64,000 nt of DNA from CAVWDU01 sp963840725 (GTDB lineage Bacteria > Pseudomonadota > Gammaproteobacteria > Pseudomonadales > Halieaceae). This document shows, piece by piece, positions 17,610 through 27,703 of this stretch (within the stretch, counting starts at the first letter, position 1; every line of letters starts with the position of its first letter). Where the stretch lies: the NCBI GenBank assembly GCA_963840725.1, contig CAWIZY010000016.1, positions 496,001-560,000 of the forward strand, written 5' to 3'. The notes below the pieces were generated by a model that saw only the letters and a program-made list of their open reading frames with translations, had not been told where the DNA came from and did no database searches. The position numbers and the translations under genes are program-made.

Positions 17610-18555
17610 ATGGGGCACCGTATTTTTTGGCTTCGGACTGCTGGCTGCAGCGGTGGGCGGCGCCGCGTTTCTGACCTGGTTTGAAAGGCGCCTGTTGGGT
17701 ATCTGGCAAGACCGCTACGGACCCAACCGACTGGGCCCGATGGGTATCCTTCAGGTGGCGGCCGACATGCTCAAACTACTCGCCAAAGACGATTGGGTGC
17801 CACCCTTCGCGGACCGCAAGGTTTTTATTCTCGCACCCATGGCCATTGTCGTGGCGATGCTGCTGGGGCTTGCCGTGGTGCCATTTTCTCCGGATCTTTA
17901 TGTACTCGACCTGAACATTGCCCTGTTGTTCTTTCTGGGAATGACATCCCTTGCCGTCTACGCCGTGCTGCTGGGCGGCTTGGCCTCGAACAACAAATAC
18001 GCGCTGCTGGGTGGCCTGCGCAGCGCCGCACAGATGGTGAGCTATGAAGTCTTTATGGGCCTCTCGCTGATTGGCGTGGTCATGCTCAGTGGCAGCTTCA
18101 GCCTGGTCGATATCGTCGAGTCCCAGCGCGAACTGTGGTACTTCATTCCACAATTTCTGGGCTTGTTCGTGTTCCTGATCGCAGGGATTGCCGAGAGCCA
18201 CCGGCTACCCTTCGACTTACCAGAGGCTGAGCACGAACTGACCGCCGGCTTTCACACCGAGTACGGCGGCATGAAGTTCGCCATGTTTATGCTCGGCGAA
18301 TACCTGGGGCTGATACTGATCTCCTGCATGATCGTCACCCTGTTTTTTGGTGGCTGGCTGGGGCCCTGGTTGCCGCCAGTGGTCTGGTTTTCGATCAAGG
18401 TTTTCATCGTTGTCTGCTTCTTCATACTGCTGCGGGCGGCAATTCCGCGACCCCGCTACGACCAACTCATGGCACTGGGTTGGAAAGTGATGCTGCCCAT
18501 CACACTGGTCAACCTGCTGGCGACCGGCTTTATCGCCCTGGCGCTGGAGAACTAG
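17602..18555 (+). CDS. nuoH: NADH-quinone oxidoreductase subunit H
   Basis: A 317-residue protein with about eight membrane helices that caps the quinone channel at the base of complex I. Diagnostic stretches are RYGPNRLGPMG near the N-terminus and ESHRLPFDLPEAEHELTAG, the conserved loop facing the quinone. The GTG start at 17602 has GGAGG 5 nt upstream and overlaps the nuoG stop by 8 nt. Confidence 0.96.
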   Translation: MTEWGTVFFGFGLLAAAVGGAAFLTWFERRLLGIWQDRYGPNRLGPMGILQVAADMLKLLAKDDWVPPFADRKVFILAPMAIVVAMLLGLAVVPFSPDLYVLDLNIALLFFLGMTSLAVYAVLLGGLASNNKYALLGGLRSAAQMVSYEVFMGLSLIGVVMLSGSFSLVDIVESQRELWYFIPQFLGLFVFLIAGIAESHRLPFDLPEAEHELTAGFHTEYGGMKFAMFMLGEYLGLILISCMIVTLFFGGWLGPWLPPVVWFSIKVFIVVCFFILLRAAIPRPRYDQLMALGWKVMLPITLVNLLATGFIALALEN

Positions 18556-18557
18556 CC

Positions 18558-19085
18558 ATGTTCAAGTCACTACTCAGCCAATTACAAACTATCTGGACTG
18601 TGCTGCAGCACAGTTTCACCAGGGCCGAGACGGTGCAATACCCGGAACAGAAACCCTATCTGGCACCGCGCTATCGGGGGCGCATCGTCTTGACTCGCGA
18701 TCCGGATGGCGACGAGCGCTGCGTGGCCTGTAATCTTTGCGCCGTTGCCTGCCCGGTGGACTGTATCGCCTTGCAACAGGCCACTCGGGAGGACGGACGC
18801 TGGTACCCGGAATTTTTCCGCATCAACTTCTCCCGCTGCATCATGTGCGGCATGTGCGAGGAGGCCTGTCCCACCAATGCGATCCAACTGACACCGGATT
18901 TCGAAATGTGCGAGTACGACAGAAGCAACATGGTCTACGAGAAAGAACACCTGCAAATCGACGGTACCGGTAAATACCATGACTACAACTTTTACCGCGT
19001 GTCCGGTCTGGCTATCGAAGGCAAGGACAAAGGTCAGGCGCAGAACGAAGCGGCACCCATCGACATCAAGAGCCTGCTGTCATGA
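18558..19085 (+). CDS. nuoI: NADH-quinone oxidoreductase subunit I
   Basis: A 175-residue ferredoxin-like subunit with two 4Fe-4S motifs, CVACNLCAVACP and CIMCGMCEEACP, which hold clusters N6a and N6b on the path from NuoG to NuoB. It begins 2 nt after the nuoH stop and has the usual length. Confidence 0.97.
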   Translation: MFKSLLSQLQTIWTVLQHSFTRAETVQYPEQKPYLAPRYRGRIVLTRDPDGDERCVACNLCAVACPVDCIALQQATREDGRWYPEFFRINFSRCIMCGMCEEACPTNAIQLTPDFEMCEYDRSNMVYEKEHLQIDGTGKYHDYNFYRVSGLAIEGKDKGQAQNEAAPIDIKSLLS

Positions 19086-19122
19086 TCCAGCATCTGAACG
19101 CCGCTGCAGGGAGTAATGCGCC

Positions 19123-19632
19123 ATGATGACGATTTTTTATCTCACTTCTCTTATCGCTCTGGCGTCGACAGTTCTGGCACTGACCCGATCCAATGCCACC
19201 CACGCGCTGATCTACCTCATTCTGTCTCTACTGGCCGTGGCAGTGCTGTTTTTCCTGATGGGAGCACCCTTTGCCGCTGCGTTGGAGGTCATCATTTATG
19301 CCGGTGCTATCATGGTCTTGTTTGTCTTCGTAATTATGATGTTGAATCTCGGGCCAGCCGGCGACGCCAAAGAACGGGAATGGCTGGCGGGCCGATACTG
19401 GGTGGTCCCGGGATTGATGGCCGGCCTGTTATTGTTCGAATTGCTCGTTGCGGTAAGCGCTACCTCCGTTGCCACTAGTGGCACCGGCGTCTCACCGAAA
19501 GCAGTGGGCCTGTCATTGTTCGGACCCTACGTGCTGGCGGTGGAGATCGCCTCCATGCTGTTGCTGGCCGGGCTGGTCGGGGCCTATCACCTGGGGCGTC
19601 GTTTCATTGCCAGACCCGGGGGTAACACCTGA
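19123..19632 (+). CDS. nuoJ: NADH-quinone oxidoreductase subunit J
   Basis: A 169-residue integral membrane subunit with five predicted helices. The third helix region has EVIIYAGAIMVLFVFVIM, the conserved NuoJ segment whose pi-bulge takes part in coupling. GGGAG precedes the ATG. The stop overlaps the start of nuoK. Confidence 0.95.
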   Translation: MMTIFYLTSLIALASTVLALTRSNATHALIYLILSLLAVAVLFFLMGAPFAAALEVIIYAGAIMVLFVFVIMMLNLGPAGDAKEREWLAGRYWVVPGLMAGLLLFELLVAVSATSVATSGTGVSPKAVGLSLFGPYVLAVEIASMLLLAGLVGAYHLGRRFIARPGGNT

Positions 19633-19946
19633 TGTACGCCCTTGAGATCCCTCTTGAACACGTGCTGGTGCTGGCGGCCCTGCTGTTTTGCTGCGGCTTG
19701 ATGGGTCTCATGTTGCGCCGCAACATTATCTTCATGCTGATGTCACTGGAAGTGATGCTTAACGCGACAGCACTGGCGTTTGTTGCCGCGGGCGCGGTGT
19801 GGTCGCAGCCGGATGGCCAGGTCATGTTCCTCATGGTTCTGACAGTGGCAGCGGCAGAAGTCGCTGTGGGGTTGGGTCTGGTGCTGCAGGTTCAACGCCG
19901 GTTCCACGCACTGGACATGGACCAGATCAAGAGGTTACAGGGCTGA
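19632..19946 (+). CDS. nuoK: NADH-quinone oxidoreductase subunit K
   Basis: A 104-residue, three-helix membrane subunit. The family signature LMSLEVMLNA includes the conserved glutamate used in proton transfer, and a second glutamate is in TVAAAEVAVGL. Start and stop overlap nuoJ and nuoL by one base each. Confidence 0.96.
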   Translation: MYALEIPLEHVLVLAALLFCCGLMGLMLRRNIIFMLMSLEVMLNATALAFVAAGAVWSQPDGQVMFLMVLTVAAAEVAVGLGLVLQVQRRFHALDMDQIKRLQG

Positions 19947-21778
19947 TGTTGCTTGCGCTGATCCCACTGCTACCGCTGGCCAGCGGCATCTTACTGATCG
20001 CTACCGCCGGCAGGCTGCCGCGCCAGTCGGTGGCCTTGCTCGGCGCCGGCTCGGTGGGTTTGGCGGCGATCTGTGTGGTACTCGTCAGCGCTGCCTACCT
20101 GGGCACGGGAGAGCTGCAACAGATCAGCTACTGGACCTGGATGTCCGTAGGCGGCTTTGAACCGCGGATCGCCTTTTACATTGACGGACTCACCGTGGTG
20201 ATGATGTCAATCATCACCGGTGTCGGTTTCCTGATCCACCTGTATTCCATCGAGTTCATGTGGGAAGACGAGTCCATCGCCCGCTACTTTGCCTATATGA
20301 ATCTCTTCGTTGCAGCCATGCTGATTTTGGTAATGGCCGACAACCTGTTGCTGCTGTTCCTTGGCTGGGAAGGCGTCGGGGCTTGCTCTTATCTGCTGGT
20401 GGGTTTTTGGTATCGCGACCCGGAGAACGGTGCTGCGGCGCGCAAGGCGTTTGTCGTGACCCGGGTGGGTGATGCGGCCATGGCTCTGGGCCTGGTGCTG
20501 CTGCTCACCGAATTGGGCACTCTGGACATACAGCCGCTGATGGCGGCCGCTGGCGTCCAGTGGCAGGTGGGCGATAGCCTGCCGGTTCTCGCCAGTGCGC
20601 TGTTGCTGGGGGGGGCCCTGGGCAAGTCGGCGCAGTTACCACTGCACACCTGGCTACCCGACGCAATGGCCGGCCCCACACCTGTGAGTGCATTGATCCA
20701 TGCAGCGACCATGGTCACCGCCGGCGTCTACCTCATTGCGCGCACCCACCCCCTGTTCCTGCTTGCCCCACCGACCCTGGCCGCCGTTGCCTGGCTGGGC
20801 TTGCTGACGCTGCTGCTGGCGGCTTTTGCGGCGTTGGCACAACACGATATCAAGCGCATCCTCGCCTACTCCACCATCAGCCAGATTGGTTACATGTTCC
20901 TGGCACTGGGTGCCGGGGCGTTCAGTGCAGCCGTCTTTCACCTTATGACCCACGCGTTTTTCAAGGCGCTGCTGTTCCTGGCAGCCGGTGCCGTGATTCA
21001 CTGCCTGCATCATGAACATAATATATTCCGCATGGGCGGACTGCGCCGCAGCCTGCCGGTGGTGTTTTTCAGTTTTCTGATCGGCTCAGCTGCCCTGGCG
21101 GCGCTGCCTTTCACCGCGGGCTTCTACAGCAAAGATGCCATCCTGCTGGCTGCCTGGGAGGTGCCCGGTATCGGTCCCTGGCTTTGGGCGGGCGGCTTAC
21201 TGGGAGCCCTGCTGACCGCGGTCTACAGTTTTCGCCTGGTGTTTGTCGTGTTTTTTGGTGAGGCCCGAAGTGAGCCCGACCGCCAGCCTGGCTGGAAGAT
21301 GGCTGTGCCTCTGGTACTGCTGTGCGTCGCATCGTTGACGGGTGGTTACATCCTGCTCCCGCTGCACGATGTATTTCCACAAGCCAGCCCCCATCACGCC
21401 AATCATCTGGTGGAAATCATCAGTATTACAGTACCGTTGCTGGGCCTACTGTTTGCCTGGGCGGTATTCCTTGCCGGAAAAATCTCCATCAAACCCTGGG
21501 TCGATTCCCCATCGGGGCAGCGACTGCAGGATTTCCTGTTGCACGGGTGGCGCATAGACGAGCTGTACGACACCCTACTGGTGCGACCCTTCAAGGGTCT
21601 TGCCAGCCTGTGGCGCAACGAACCCGTTGACCACTTCTATAATGCCGTGATTGCCACGAGCCAGTGGGGACATCGCAGCCTTGCCAGACTACAGACCGGC
21701 GAGTTGCGCTGGTACGCCACCAGCATGGTGCTGGCCATGGTCCTGCTGGTTGCCGTTATGTTGAGGAATGCCGCGTGA
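19946..21778 (+). CDS. nuoL: NADH-quinone oxidoreductase subunit L
   Basis: A 610-residue antiporter-like proton channel at the far end of the membrane arm. Visible are LGWEGVGACSYLLVGFW, the proton-channel segments KSAQLPLHTWLPDAMAGPTPVSALIHAATMV and HDIKRILAYSTISQIGYM given here in parts, and a C-terminal helix region that runs along the arm. The ATG at 19946 overlaps the nuoK stop; the frame is open further upstream only inside nuoK. Confidence 0.96.
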   Translation: MLLALIPLLPLASGILLIATAGRLPRQSVALLGAGSVGLAAICVVLVSAAYLGTGELQQISYWTWMSVGGFEPRIAFYIDGLTVVMMSIITGVGFLIHLYSIEFMWEDESIARYFAYMNLFVAAMLILVMADNLLLLFLGWEGVGACSYLLVGFWYRDPENGAAARKAFVVTRVGDAAMALGLVLLLTELGTLDIQPLMAAAGVQWQVGDSLPVLASALLLGGALGKSAQLPLHTWLPDAMAGPTPVSALIHAATMVTAGVYLIARTHPLFLLAPPTLAAVAWLGLLTLLLAAFAALAQHDIKRILAYSTISQIGYMFLALGAGAFSAAVFHLMTHAFFKALLFLAAGAVIHCLHHEHNIFRMGGLRRSLPVVFFSFLIGSAALAALPFTAGFYSKDAILLAAWEVPGIGPWLWAGGLLGALLTAVYSFRLVFVVFFGEARSEPDRQPGWKMAVPLVLLCVASLTGGYILLPLHDVFPQASPHHANHLVEIISITVPLLGLLFAWAVFLAGKISIKPWVDSPSGQRLQDFLLHGWRIDELYDTLLVRPFKGLASLWRNEPVDHFYNAVIATSQWGHRSLARLQTGELRWYATSMVLAMVLLVAVMLRNAA

Positions 21779-23325
21779 GTCTCGCACTGTTGGTGATACT
21801 GCCGCTGCTGGGTGGCCTGGCAGCGTGGTGGAGCGAGCGCCTGGACCCGAACTGGCCGCGCTGGGTGAGCATCGCGGTGATCGCGGCTACGGCCCTGTGT
21901 ATTCCGGGGGTGATAGGTAACCTGCAGGGAGCCAGCCCCGCGGCTCTGGCAGAGACCATGGGCGGCTCGGACTGGCTGGCCTATCAGAAGAGCCCCTGGA
22001 TCCCCCGCTTTGGTATCGCCTTCGAATTTGGTATGGACGGCCTCAGTCTCATGCTGGTGGCACTGACCTTGCTGCTGGGGCTGATTGCCGTATCGGCTTC
22101 CTGGACTGAAATCAGCTTCAAGCCCGGGCTTTTTCAGGCCAACATCCTGTGCACCGTTGCCGGGGTTAACGGCGTCTTTCTTTCCCTGGACCTGTTTCTT
22201 TTCTTCCTGTTCTGGGAGGTCATGCTGATTCCGATGTATCTGCTCATTGCCATCTGGGGTCATGAAGACAAGAACTACGCGGCGATGAAATTTTTTGTTT
22301 TCACCCAGATTTCGGGCCTGCTCATGCTTTTGTCTATCGTCGTGCTGGCCTGGCAGGTGGCAAAAACTGGTAACGGTTGGAGCTTCAGCTACCAGGATCT
22401 GCTCGGCGTCGAGATGTCCGGACAGCTGGGCATGCTGACCATGCTGGGGCTGTTTCTGGCCTTTGCGGTAAAACTACCGGCATTTCCATTCCACACCTGG
22501 CTACCGGATGCTCATACACAAGCACCCACGGCAGGCAGTGTTTTGTTGGCGGGCATTCTGCTCAAGACCGGCGCCTACGGGCTGATGCGCTTTTGTATAC
22601 CGCTCTTTCCCGAGGCCTCAGCCGCGTTTGCACCGGTGGCCATGGGCCTGGGAGCCGCCGGCATTATTTACGGCGCCGTACTCGCTTTTGGCCAAACGGA
22701 TTTCAAACGGCTGGTTGCTTACAGCAGCGTCAGTCACATGGGTTTTGTGCTGCTCGGGCTTTACGCCTGGAACGCATTGGCACTGCAGGGTGCGGTGGTC
22801 CAACTGGTAGCCCACGGCCTCAGCACGGCAGCCCTGTTCATGATGGCCGGGGCACTGCAACAACGCCTGCACACGCGGGACATGCGGCGCATGGGTGGGC
22901 TATGGGACAACATGCCGCGCATGGGTGCCTGGGCGATGTTCTTCACTCTCGCATCCCTGGGCTTACCCGGCCTTGGCAATTTCGTCGCGGAGTTCCTGAT
23001 TCTCGCAGGCCTTTTCGCCGTCGAGCCCTGGTTTGCGGCCATCGCGGCCCTGGGCCTGATAACCGCCGCAATCTATTCACTTTGGATGATGCAGCAGACG
23101 TTTCAGGGCAGGGGCGACCCCGGACGTAATCTGAACGATTTTGACAGGCGGGAAACGTTCACGATGCTGGTCATGGCGATTGGCCTGGTCTGGCTCGGGC
23201 TTTATCCGCAGCCGATACTGGATCTGTCTCAACCCATGGTGCAGGGCCTGCAGAACATGGCTGACGCCATCGAGCACGGTGCCACCGCCCAGGCCATGAT
23301 CAGCCAGCGAGAAGTGTCCCTATGA
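21775..23325 (+). CDS. nuoM: NADH-quinone oxidoreductase subunit M
   Basis: A 516-residue antiporter-like subunit. FFLFWEVMLIPMYLLI holds the key glutamate, KLPAFPFHTWLPDAHTQAP the channel lysine, and TDFKRLVAYSSVSHMGF is the matching second half. The GTG start at 21775 sits in the GTGA overlap with nuoL and has GAGG 8 nt upstream. Confidence 0.96.
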   Translation: MSLALLVILPLLGGLAAWWSERLDPNWPRWVSIAVIAATALCIPGVIGNLQGASPAALAETMGGSDWLAYQKSPWIPRFGIAFEFGMDGLSLMLVALTLLLGLIAVSASWTEISFKPGLFQANILCTVAGVNGVFLSLDLFLFFLFWEVMLIPMYLLIAIWGHEDKNYAAMKFFVFTQISGLLMLLSIVVLAWQVAKTGNGWSFSYQDLLGVEMSGQLGMLTMLGLFLAFAVKLPAFPFHTWLPDAHTQAPTAGSVLLAGILLKTGAYGLMRFCIPLFPEASAAFAPVAMGLGAAGIIYGAVLAFGQTDFKRLVAYSSVSHMGFVLLGLYAWNALALQGAVVQLVAHGLSTAALFMMAGALQQRLHTRDMRRMGGLWDNMPRMGAWAMFFTLASLGLPGLGNFVAEFLILAGLFAVEPWFAAIAALGLITAAIYSLWMMQQTFQGRGDPGRNLNDFDRRETFTMLVMAIGLVWLGLYPQPILDLSQPMVQGLQNMADAIEHGATAQAMISQREVSL

Positions 23326-24773
23326 CTGCAAGCCAGTTGATCGCACTGTTACCACTGCTGGTGCTCGCCGGGGGCGCTACGCTGATCATGCTGCAGATCG
23401 CTTTTCGACGCCGTCTCGGTTTGACTGCGGCACTGACCCTGCTCACCCTGCTGGCAGCCACCCTCTCAGTGTTTCCTGCGGCGGGGCAAACCACACAGTC
23501 CGTGACCCCGCTGCTGCTGGCCGACAATCTTGCACTGGTTATGTCTGCCGTGTTCTGCGCCATGGCTTTAGCTACAGCTGCACTGTCCTACCAGTATTTA
23601 CAGCAACGAGGCGACGAGCCCGAGGAGTTCTTCCTACTGCTGATACTGAGCACGCTTGGAGCCTGCGTATTGGCCTATTCCGTGCACCTGGCCTCGCTGA
23701 TCCTCGGACTGGAGTTGATGTCCATAGCGCTCTACGCATTGATCGCGTACCCGGACAACTCGGTACTGCCATTGGAAGCCGCTATCAAGTACCTGGTGCT
23801 ATCGGCCGCAGCCTCCGCCACAGCGCTGTTCGGGTTTGCACTGCTCTATGCCGCTACCGGAGCGCTGGGTTTCGCCGAACTGGGCTCTGCACTCGACACA
23901 GAGCTACCGAATGATGGCCTGCTGCTCGTTGCCGCCGTACTGGTCGTTTCAGGCCTGGGTTTCAAGTTGTCGATGGTGCCATTTCACCTGTGGACGCCCG
24001 ATGTCTACCAGGGAGCGCCGGCGCCGGTTACCGGCTTCCTAGCCTCTGTTTCCAAGGCCGCCGTGTTCTTTGTACTCTGGCGACTGTTCGTGGAAGCCGA
24101 TCTGTTCCGCTATTCTATTCTGGTTGAATGCATTGGGCTGATGGCCATTCTCAGTATGCTGGCGGGCAATCTGTTGGCGCTGCTACAGACTAATATAAAG
24201 CGAATGCTGGCTTATTCATCAATTGCCCACATCGGGTACCTGTTGATCGTGTACATGGCTGCGCTTCTCAGTGGAGACCAGCTGCTGCCCACCGAGGCCG
24301 CCGTCTATTATCTGGTTGCCTACAGCGTCACCACGATCGCTGCGTTCGGGGCGCTAACGCTGATCTCCAGCGATAAGACAGAGCGCGAAAACGTCGAACT
24401 GGAATCCATCAGTGGTTTATTCTGGCGCCAGCCGGCTGCTGCACTATTGATGTTAGTGGCGCTACTATCCCTGGCCGGTATCCCACTGACGGCTGGGTTT
24501 ATTGCCAAATTCTACGTGATTGGCGCTGCGGTGAGCGGCAGCAACTGGGTACTGCTAGCCAGCCTCGTCATCGGCAGTGGCATCGGCATCTATTACTACT
24601 TGGGTGTGGTGTTTTACATGACCAAACGGCCGGAAGAGGCCGAGATTCTGCCCGCCACGCCCGGGGCCGGTACACCGCAGGGCACCGTAATCGCCACCCT
24701 GCTGATTGCGGCCGTTATATTGCTGGGAGTCATCCCACAAAGCCTGATGCTGCATTTAAGGTCTATACTATAA
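23322..24773 (+). CDS. nuoN: NADH-quinone oxidoreductase subunit N
   Basis: A 483-residue antiporter-like subunit, the last of the operon. LGLELMSIALYAL carries the conserved glutamate, KLSMVPFHLWTPDVYQGAP the lysine, and NIKRMLAYSSIAHIGYLL the second half. It overlaps nuoM by 4 nt. The TATAAT at 24769-24774, at the end of the gene, might be a -10 for the CBS gene, but no good -35 box accompanies it. Confidence 0.96.
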   Translation: MTASQLIALLPLLVLAGGATLIMLQIAFRRRLGLTAALTLLTLLAATLSVFPAAGQTTQSVTPLLLADNLALVMSAVFCAMALATAALSYQYLQQRGDEPEEFFLLLILSTLGACVLAYSVHLASLILGLELMSIALYALIAYPDNSVLPLEAAIKYLVLSAAASATALFGFALLYAATGALGFAELGSALDTELPNDGLLLVAAVLVVSGLGFKLSMVPFHLWTPDVYQGAPAPVTGFLASVSKAAVFFVLWRLFVEADLFRYSILVECIGLMAILSMLAGNLLALLQTNIKRMLAYSSIAHIGYLLIVYMAALLSGDQLLPTEAAVYYLVAYSVTTIAAFGALTLISSDKTERENVELESISGLFWRQPAAALLMLVALLSLAGIPLTAGFIAKFYVIGAAVSGSNWVLLASLVIGSGIGIYYYLGVVFYMTKRPEEAEILPATPGAGTPQGTVIATLLIAAVILLGVIPQSLMLHLRSIL

Positions 24774-24832
24774 TTAATACCGGTGGTCGGTGCGCACTTG
24801 AGTACTGCCGGGCCCGTGGAAGGAGATAGAGT

Positions 24833-25234
24833 ATGCTGCAATCAGTTAGTCTGCGTGATTATATGTTGCCTAACCCGGTCAAAGTACGGGCCGATGACAA
24901 TGTGCTCGACGCCATGCAGGTCATTATCGACAATAAGATTTCCGGCGTCTGTGTGGTGGACGCGGAGCAGAATCTGGTGGGAATTCTCTCCGAGCTGGAT
25001 TGCCTGAGGGCGGCCCTGGGAGCAATTTACAACGACACTCGTATAGGGCAGGTCAGCGAATATATGGCCAGCGACAATCTTGTTGTCGCGCACCCCAACG
25101 AAGACATCGTCGACGTAGCGCAGGATATGCTGCTAAAAAACAAGCGCAGACGACCCGTCGTCGAGGATGGCAGGTTGGTCGGACAGATCACCTGCAGGCA
25201 GCTACTGAGTGCGGTAAAGAAGTTCCGTAACTAG
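24833..25234 (+). CDS. CBS-domain protein
   Basis: A 133-residue protein made of one CBS pair. The halves are MLPNPVKVRADDNVLDAMQ...GVCVVDAEQNLVGILSELD and MASDNLVVAHPNEDIVDVAQ...RRPVVEDGRLVGQIT. CBS pairs bind adenine nucleotides and sense energy state, or act as regulatory subunits. A strong AAGGAGATAGAG lies upstream of the ATG. It follows nuoN by 59 nt in the same direction; whether it acts on respiration is unknown. It may have its own promoter. Confidence 0.85.
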   Translation: MLQSVSLRDYMLPNPVKVRADDNVLDAMQVIIDNKISGVCVVDAEQNLVGILSELDCLRAALGAIYNDTRIGQVSEYMASDNLVVAHPNEDIVDVAQDMLLKNKRRRPVVEDGRLVGQITCRQLLSAVKKFRN

Positions 25235-25357
25235 CTCGTCCCCGGGTCAGCCCGGGCGATCAGACCAAGGCCAAATCTCTATCGCAAACTCACTGCGGGT
25301 GGCGCATAATGCGCGCTCATTGTTTCCCGATTCCCTCATATCACCGTCAAGACCATC

Positions 25358-27691
25358 ATGAAGCCATCACTAGCCCGTCAAATAGCGGATCAACTGTCCG
25401 TGCGTGAAGCCCAGGTCAGCGCGGCAATTCAGCTGCTCGACGAAGGCGCGACCGTACCCTTTATCTCCCGTTATCGTAAGGAAGTCACCGGGGGTCTGGA
25501 CGACACCCAAATGCGGCAGTTGGCCGAACGGCTCGATTATCTCCGCGAGCTTGATGATCGCCGGGAGGCCATCATCAAGACCATTGAGCAGCAGGGGCAA
25601 TTGACCCCGGAGCTGGAGGCCGCCCTGCGTTCTGCCGATTCCAAGACTCGCCTTGAGGATCTCTATCTACCCTTCAAAAAGAAACGGCGCACCAAAGCCC
25701 AGATAGCCCGTGAAGCAGGTCTGGAGCCATTGGCAGACGCTTTGTTGTCTGATCGCGGAGTCGATCCAGAGACGCTCGCCACACAGTACTTTAATACGGA
25801 AGCCGGCATCGCCGACACTAAGGCTGCTCTTGATGGGGCGCGGCAGATTCTAATGGAACGCTTCGCTGAAGATGCAGACCTGGCGGCCGCTACCCGGCGT
25901 TTTCTGGCCGAGAACGCACTGCTCGCTGCCCGGCTGGTTGACGGTAAAGAGCAGGAGGGGGCCAAATTTCGCGACTATTTCGAGCACACAGAAGCTCTTG
26001 CCAAAATTCCGTCTCACCGGGCTTTGGCTATGTTCCGCGGGCGCAATGAAGGTTTTTTGAATCTGCAGCTGATCATGCACGTGGATGAAAAAGTCACAGA
26101 CACCCACCCCTGCGAGGCCATGATTGCAAGCCACTGGGAACTGGGGCGATTGGGCGGTGACCCCCGGCCAGCCGCCAAGTGGCTGGCTGATACCGTGCGC
26201 TGGACCTGGCGGGTAAAACTGCTGACCCGACTGCAGACCGATCTTCTAGGTCAACTGCGAGAGCGGGCGGAAGAGGAAGCAATCAAAGTATTCGCCACCA
26301 ATCTCAAGGATCTGCTGCTGGCTGCACCGGCCGGTCCGCGTGCCACCATCGGTCTCGACCCAGGCCTGCGCACCGGCGTTAAAGTCGCCGTTGTGGACAG
26401 CACGGGCAAACTGCTGGATCACGGGGCGATATTCCCAACACCACCCAGGAACCGCATCCGGGAAGCGAAGGACGTACTGGCCGGTTTTATCCGTAAATAT
26501 GCCATCGAGCTTATAGCCATCGGTAACGGCACGGCTAGCCGGGAGACCGACAAGTTTGTCGGCGACCTGCTCGCTGAGCACCCCGAGTTCAATTGCCGCA
26601 AGGTCATGGTGAACGAAGCAGGTGCGTCGATTTACTCGGCCTCTGAATTTGCGGCAAGCGAGTTTCCGGACCTCGATGTGACTATTCGGGGCGCGGTTTC
26701 GATCGCCCGTCGCCTCCAGGATCCGCTAGCTGAACTCGTGAAAATTGAGCCCCGTTCTATCGGCGTTGGACAGTACCAACACGACGTCAGCCAGGTGCAA
26801 CTGGCGCGGCAATTGGACTCCGCTGTTGAGGACTGCGTAAACGCCGTCGGAGTCGATGTCAATACGGCGTCCGTGCCTCTACTCGCCAGGGTTTCGGGGT
26901 TGAACCAGACTATAGCGAGCAATATTGTCGCCCTGCGCGACCAGCAGGGTGCGTTCCGCGATCGCCGGGGGCTGCTGAAAGTCGCCCGGTTCGGCGACAA
27001 GACCTTTGAGCAATCGGCCGGTTTTCTCCGTGTCATGGCCGGGGACAACCCACTGGACGCCTCGGCCGTTCACCCTGAGTCCTATCCACTGGTAGAGTAC
27101 ATCGCCTCCAGAGAGCAACGGACGGTGACCTCGCTGATTGGTGACTCCGCTTTTCTGCGCGGACTGCGGGCCGACGACTACCTGGGCGAGGGCGCCGGAC
27201 TGATGACCGTACAAGACATCATCGGCGAACTGGACAAACCCGGACGCGACCCGCGACCGGAGTTCCAGGTGGCCACGCTCAAAGATGGCGTCGAAAAAAT
27301 TACCGACCTGGAAGCGGACATGGTGATGGAGGGCACGGTAACCAATGTCACCAATTTCGGTGCCTTTGTGGATATTGGCGTACATCAGGACGGTCTGGTG
27401 CATATTTCTGCGTTGGCGGACCGATTTGTCAAAGACCCCCGAGAGGTGGTCAAGGCGGGGGATATTGTCCGCGTAAAGGTGATGGAAGTCGATCCAGCCC
27501 GGCAGCGTATAGCGCTGAGCATGCGTCTCCAGGACAAGCCCGGAGAACAACAGCAAAACAAGAGCAAGGGCAGACGAAACCACCGGAATAACACAACGCC
27601 CAGGCAACCGTCGAGCCCGGCGAACTCAGGCGCGAACACCGCCAATAACGCGTTTGCGGCAGCTTTCGCCAAGGCCCGTAAAAACGATTAA
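25358..27691 (+). CDS. tex: Tex family RNA-binding transcription accessory protein
   Basis: A 777-residue protein with the full Tex architecture. An N-terminal helical/HTH part has FISRYRKEVTGGLDD. A YqgF/RuvC-like core has TIGLDPGLRTGVKVAVVD. The helix-hairpin-helix region has SVPLLARVSGLNQTIA, and the C-terminal S1 domain (about residues 645-720) has GTVTNVTNFGAFVDIGVHQDGLVHIS. A basic, low-complexity tail rich in N, R and Q follows. Tex binds nucleic acids and is linked to transcription and to toxin expression in Bordetella; its exact role is unsettled. It stands alone. Confidence 0.95.
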   Translation: MKPSLARQIADQLSVREAQVSAAIQLLDEGATVPFISRYRKEVTGGLDDTQMRQLAERLDYLRELDDRREAIIKTIEQQGQLTPELEAALRSADSKTRLEDLYLPFKKKRRTKAQIAREAGLEPLADALLSDRGVDPETLATQYFNTEAGIADTKAALDGARQILMERFAEDADLAAATRRFLAENALLAARLVDGKEQEGAKFRDYFEHTEALAKIPSHRALAMFRGRNEGFLNLQLIMHVDEKVTDTHPCEAMIASHWELGRLGGDPRPAAKWLADTVRWTWRVKLLTRLQTDLLGQLRERAEEEAIKVFATNLKDLLLAAPAGPRATIGLDPGLRTGVKVAVVDSTGKLLDHGAIFPTPPRNRIREAKDVLAGFIRKYAIELIAIGNGTASRETDKFVGDLLAEHPEFNCRKVMVNEAGASIYSASEFAASEFPDLDVTIRGAVSIARRLQDPLAELVKIEPRSIGVGQYQHDVSQVQLARQLDSAVEDCVNAVGVDVNTASVPLLARVSGLNQTIASNIVALRDQQGAFRDRRGLLKVARFGDKTFEQSAGFLRVMAGDNPLDASAVHPESYPLVEYIASREQRTVTSLIGDSAFLRGLRADDYLGEGAGLMTVQDIIGELDKPGRDPRPEFQVATLKDGVEKITDLEADMVMEGTVTNVTNFGAFVDIGVHQDGLVHISALADRFVKDPREVVKAGDIVRVKVMEVDPARQRIALSMRLQDKPGEQQQNKSKGRRNHRNNTTPRQPSSPANSGANTANNAFAAAFAKARKND

Positions 27692-27703
27692 GCCCTGCTG
27701 GTT